A stretch of DNA of 64,000 nt from Coleofasciculus sp. FACHB-1120 (GTDB lineage: Bacteria > Cyanobacteriota > Cyanobacteriia > Cyanobacteriales > FACHB-T130), in NCBI RefSeq assembly GCF_014698845.1, contig NZ_JACJTV010000001.1, forward strand, positions 372,001-436,000, given 5' to 3'. The notes below the pieces were generated by a model, which was not told the origin of the DNA, ran no database searches, and saw only the letters and a list, made by a program, of their open reading frames with translations. The translations under genes and the position numbers were made by a program. Positions 62,483 through 64,000 of the stretch are shown here, piece after piece (position 1 is the stretch's first letter; every line of letters starts with the position of its first letter).

Positions 62483-64000
62483 ATGCACATCAAAAGCATC
62501 AAACGTATGACACCTCAGGGTTTTCCCGATCGTTCCTCCCATTCTTCTAGCATCCGTTTTGCCAAACGTTTCGCTGGTGTCGTACCCGTCCGGGCGTCCC
62601 TGCTAAGCGCTTTATTACTTTCGTCTGGTGGGGTCATGGCACTTCCTGCGGCTGCTCTTACCCCGCCATCAACGCAGATAGCTCAACTTCCTGCCAGCGC
62701 GAACGTTGTCTACGTCAACCAATCCACGGGCAATGATACTGCCAGTGCTGGCACCAGTGAAAACACACCCTATCGCACTATCACCTACGCCCTCCAGCAA
62801 GCCCGCTCTGGCACAGTCGTACAATTAGCTCCAGGTTCCTACACGGCTGATACGGGTGAAGTTTTCCCCCTCCTTGTCAAACAAGGCGTCATTTTGCGCG
62901 GCGATGAGCAAAGCAAAGGGCAGACTGTAGCGATTATTGGCGGCGGCGGCTATGTTAGTCCTACCTTTTCCGGTCAGAACATTGCAATACGAGCAGAGAA
63001 AGACAGTGAAGTCAGAGGATTGACCATCACTAACCCGAATCGTCGGGGAACTGGACTGTGGATTGAATCTACCAATGCAACAGTCAGCAACAACACCTTT
63101 TCGAGCAACGACCGGGAAGGAGTTTTCGTCACCGGGACAGCTACCCCCAAAATTGAAAGCAATATCTTTACCAGAAATAAGGGGAATGGCATTTCAGTCG
63201 CTAAGACAGCGCAAGGAGAAGTCCGCAACAATCTGTTTCAAGAGACGGGGAATGGGATTGTCCTAACTGAGACGGCATCGCCTTTGCTCGCAGACAACCG
63301 CATTGTCCAAAACGTTGATGGAATCGTCGCCTCCAACTCCGCTGCCCCAGTCCTGCGTAACAACATTATTGAGGCAAACACGCGGTATGGAGTCGTAGCA
63401 AGCGGAGATGCCCAGCCCAATTTAGGGACTCAAGAGAATCCTGGGCAAAATCGGATTCGCAATAATGTTCGATTCGATGTTGCTAACCTAACCCGCACGA
63501 ATACTATCATCGCGGTCGGCAACGATATTGATTCTAAGAAAATTTCCGGGCGCGTGGATTTTGTGGCGACGTCGATACCTAGCGGTGGTTTTGCCGATGT
63601 TCAAGGGAACTGGGCGCAAGCCTATATCGAAGCTTTAGTTGCTAAAGATGTAATTGCCGGTTTCCCTGATGGGACTTTCCGCCCCAACGAACCTGTCACC
63701 CGCGCTCAGTTTGCCGCGATTATTAACAAAGCTTTTTCACCAGCACAGATACAGCCTGGAATTAATTTCGTCGATGTCAAAACTAATTATTGGGCTTATC
63801 AAGCGATTCAAAGCGCTTATCGGGGAGGCTTCTTGTCTGGTTATCCGGGTCAAGTCTTTAGAGCTGAACAGCGCATTCCCAGAGTGCAGGTTTTAGTTTC
63901 TTTAGCGAGTGGCTTGAAGTTGCGCTCTGAGGATACAAATGTGCTGTCTGTTTACAACGATGCCACCCAGATTCCTAGCTGGGCCAGCACAGCGATCGCT
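62483..64000 (+). CDS. DUF1565/SLH-domain surface protein, cut off by window edge
   Basis: An open frame of 506 codons from ATG 62483 to the right edge, with no stop. A signal region (about 25-65, ending LPAAA) precedes a right-handed beta-helix of the DUF1565/pectate-lyase type (about 70-330; VYVNQSTGNDTASAG, then repeated NN-F and GI-V turns). Two SLH domains follow: FADVQGNWAQAYIEALVAKD to FPDGTFRPNEPVTRAQF, and FVDVKTNYWAYQAI to SGYPGQVFRAEQ; a third probably begins beyond the edge. SLH domains bind cell-wall polymers, so the protein should be a wall-anchored surface protein. ATG 62507 is an alternative start. Confidence 0.85.
   Translation, partial: MHIKSIKRMTPQGFPDRSSHSSSIRFAKRFAGVVPVRASLLSALLLSSGGVMALPAAALTPPSTQIAQLPASANVVYVNQSTGNDTASAGTSENTPYRTITYALQQARSGTVVQLAPGSYTADTGEVFPLLVKQGVILRGDEQSKGQTVAIIGGGGYVSPTFSGQNIAIRAEKDSEVRGLTITNPNRRGTGLWIESTNATVSNNTFSSNDREGVFVTGTATPKIESNIFTRNKGNGISVAKTAQGEVRNNLFQETGNGIVLTETASPLLADNRIVQNVDGIVASNSAAPVLRNNIIEANTRYGVVASGDAQPNLGTQENPGQNRIRNNVRFDVANLTRTNTIIAVGNDIDSKKISGRVDFVATSIPSGGFADVQGNWAQAYIEALVAKDVIAGFPDGTFRPNEPVTRAQFAAIINKAFSPAQIQPGINFVDVKTNYWAYQAIQSAYRGGFLSGYPGQVFRAEQRIPRVQVLVSLASGLKLRSEDTNVLSVYNDATQIPSWASTAIA

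Overview
The window is chromosomal DNA from a cyanobacterium, probably a filamentous one with a large repeat-rich genome. The evidence is the very frequent HIP1 octamer (GCGATCGC), cyanobacterium-restricted families (DUF4330, DUF1995, DUF928, the low-complexity-tail membrane protein, CHAT-TPR and haemagglutinin exoproteins, an SLH/DUF1565 surface protein), multi-PAS hybrid kinases, and short palindromic repeats between genes. No tRNA, rRNA, CRISPR array or intact insertion sequence was seen.

Layout. 1-15 kb is mostly single housekeeping or conserved genes: a partial unknown protein, a non-canonical alpha/beta hydrolase, DUF4330, an M48 protease, a PrpA/ApaH-type phosphatase, MiaE, a GNAT acetyltransferase, the decayed tail of a hybrid kinase, a PAS/GAF/GGDEF diguanylate cyclase, DUF1995, a cysteine desulfurase and a secreted PLD-family nuclease-like lipoprotein. 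15.3-29.1 kb is the most unusual part. It carries a cyclic-peptide-type ABC exporter, a frameshifted PaaK-like adenylating enzyme, three Rieske oxygenases, an SDR without its catalytic tyrosine, two ferritin-like diiron proteins, a [2Fe-2S] ferredoxin, a fatty-acid-hydroxylase/sterol-desaturase protein, a hexapeptide acyltransferase and a GH3-type acyl-amido synthetase. Several genes overlap by ATGA junctions. I read it as a small-molecule or lipid tailoring pathway whose product I cannot name; I do not recognise it as a described cluster.

29.2-38.8 kb is a three-gene signalling operon on the minus strand: a CHASE2/multi-PAS hybrid histidine kinase, then a REC-linked class III adenylate cyclase, then a REC-linked diguanylate cyclase. 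One sensor could therefore feed both cAMP and c-di-GMP. 39-45.5 kb holds DUF928, a CHAT-domain TPR protease-like protein and a filamentous-haemagglutinin-type exoprotein, a typical cyanobacterial neighbourhood; the outer-membrane partner is not in the window.

46-54 kb has assorted genes: a HutX-like protein, DUF6816, SRPBCC, an ACT-malic enzyme, an SDH-type Clp-fold serine protease, a peptidoglycan-binding protein with a Pro/Ser tail, and an unknown membrane protein. 54.5-60.2 kb is the conserved rimP-nusA-ylxR-infB translation/transcription operon with a hairpin-plus-T-tract leader before rimP. The window ends with a low-complexity-tail membrane protein, a DUF1400 protein and a partial DUF1565/SLH cell-surface protein that runs off the right edge.

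Several start codons given here are later than the longest reading frame would allow, because the upstream part is repeat-derived or begins with a weak TTG/GTG. Residue positions are counted by eye and may be off by a few for the largest proteins.
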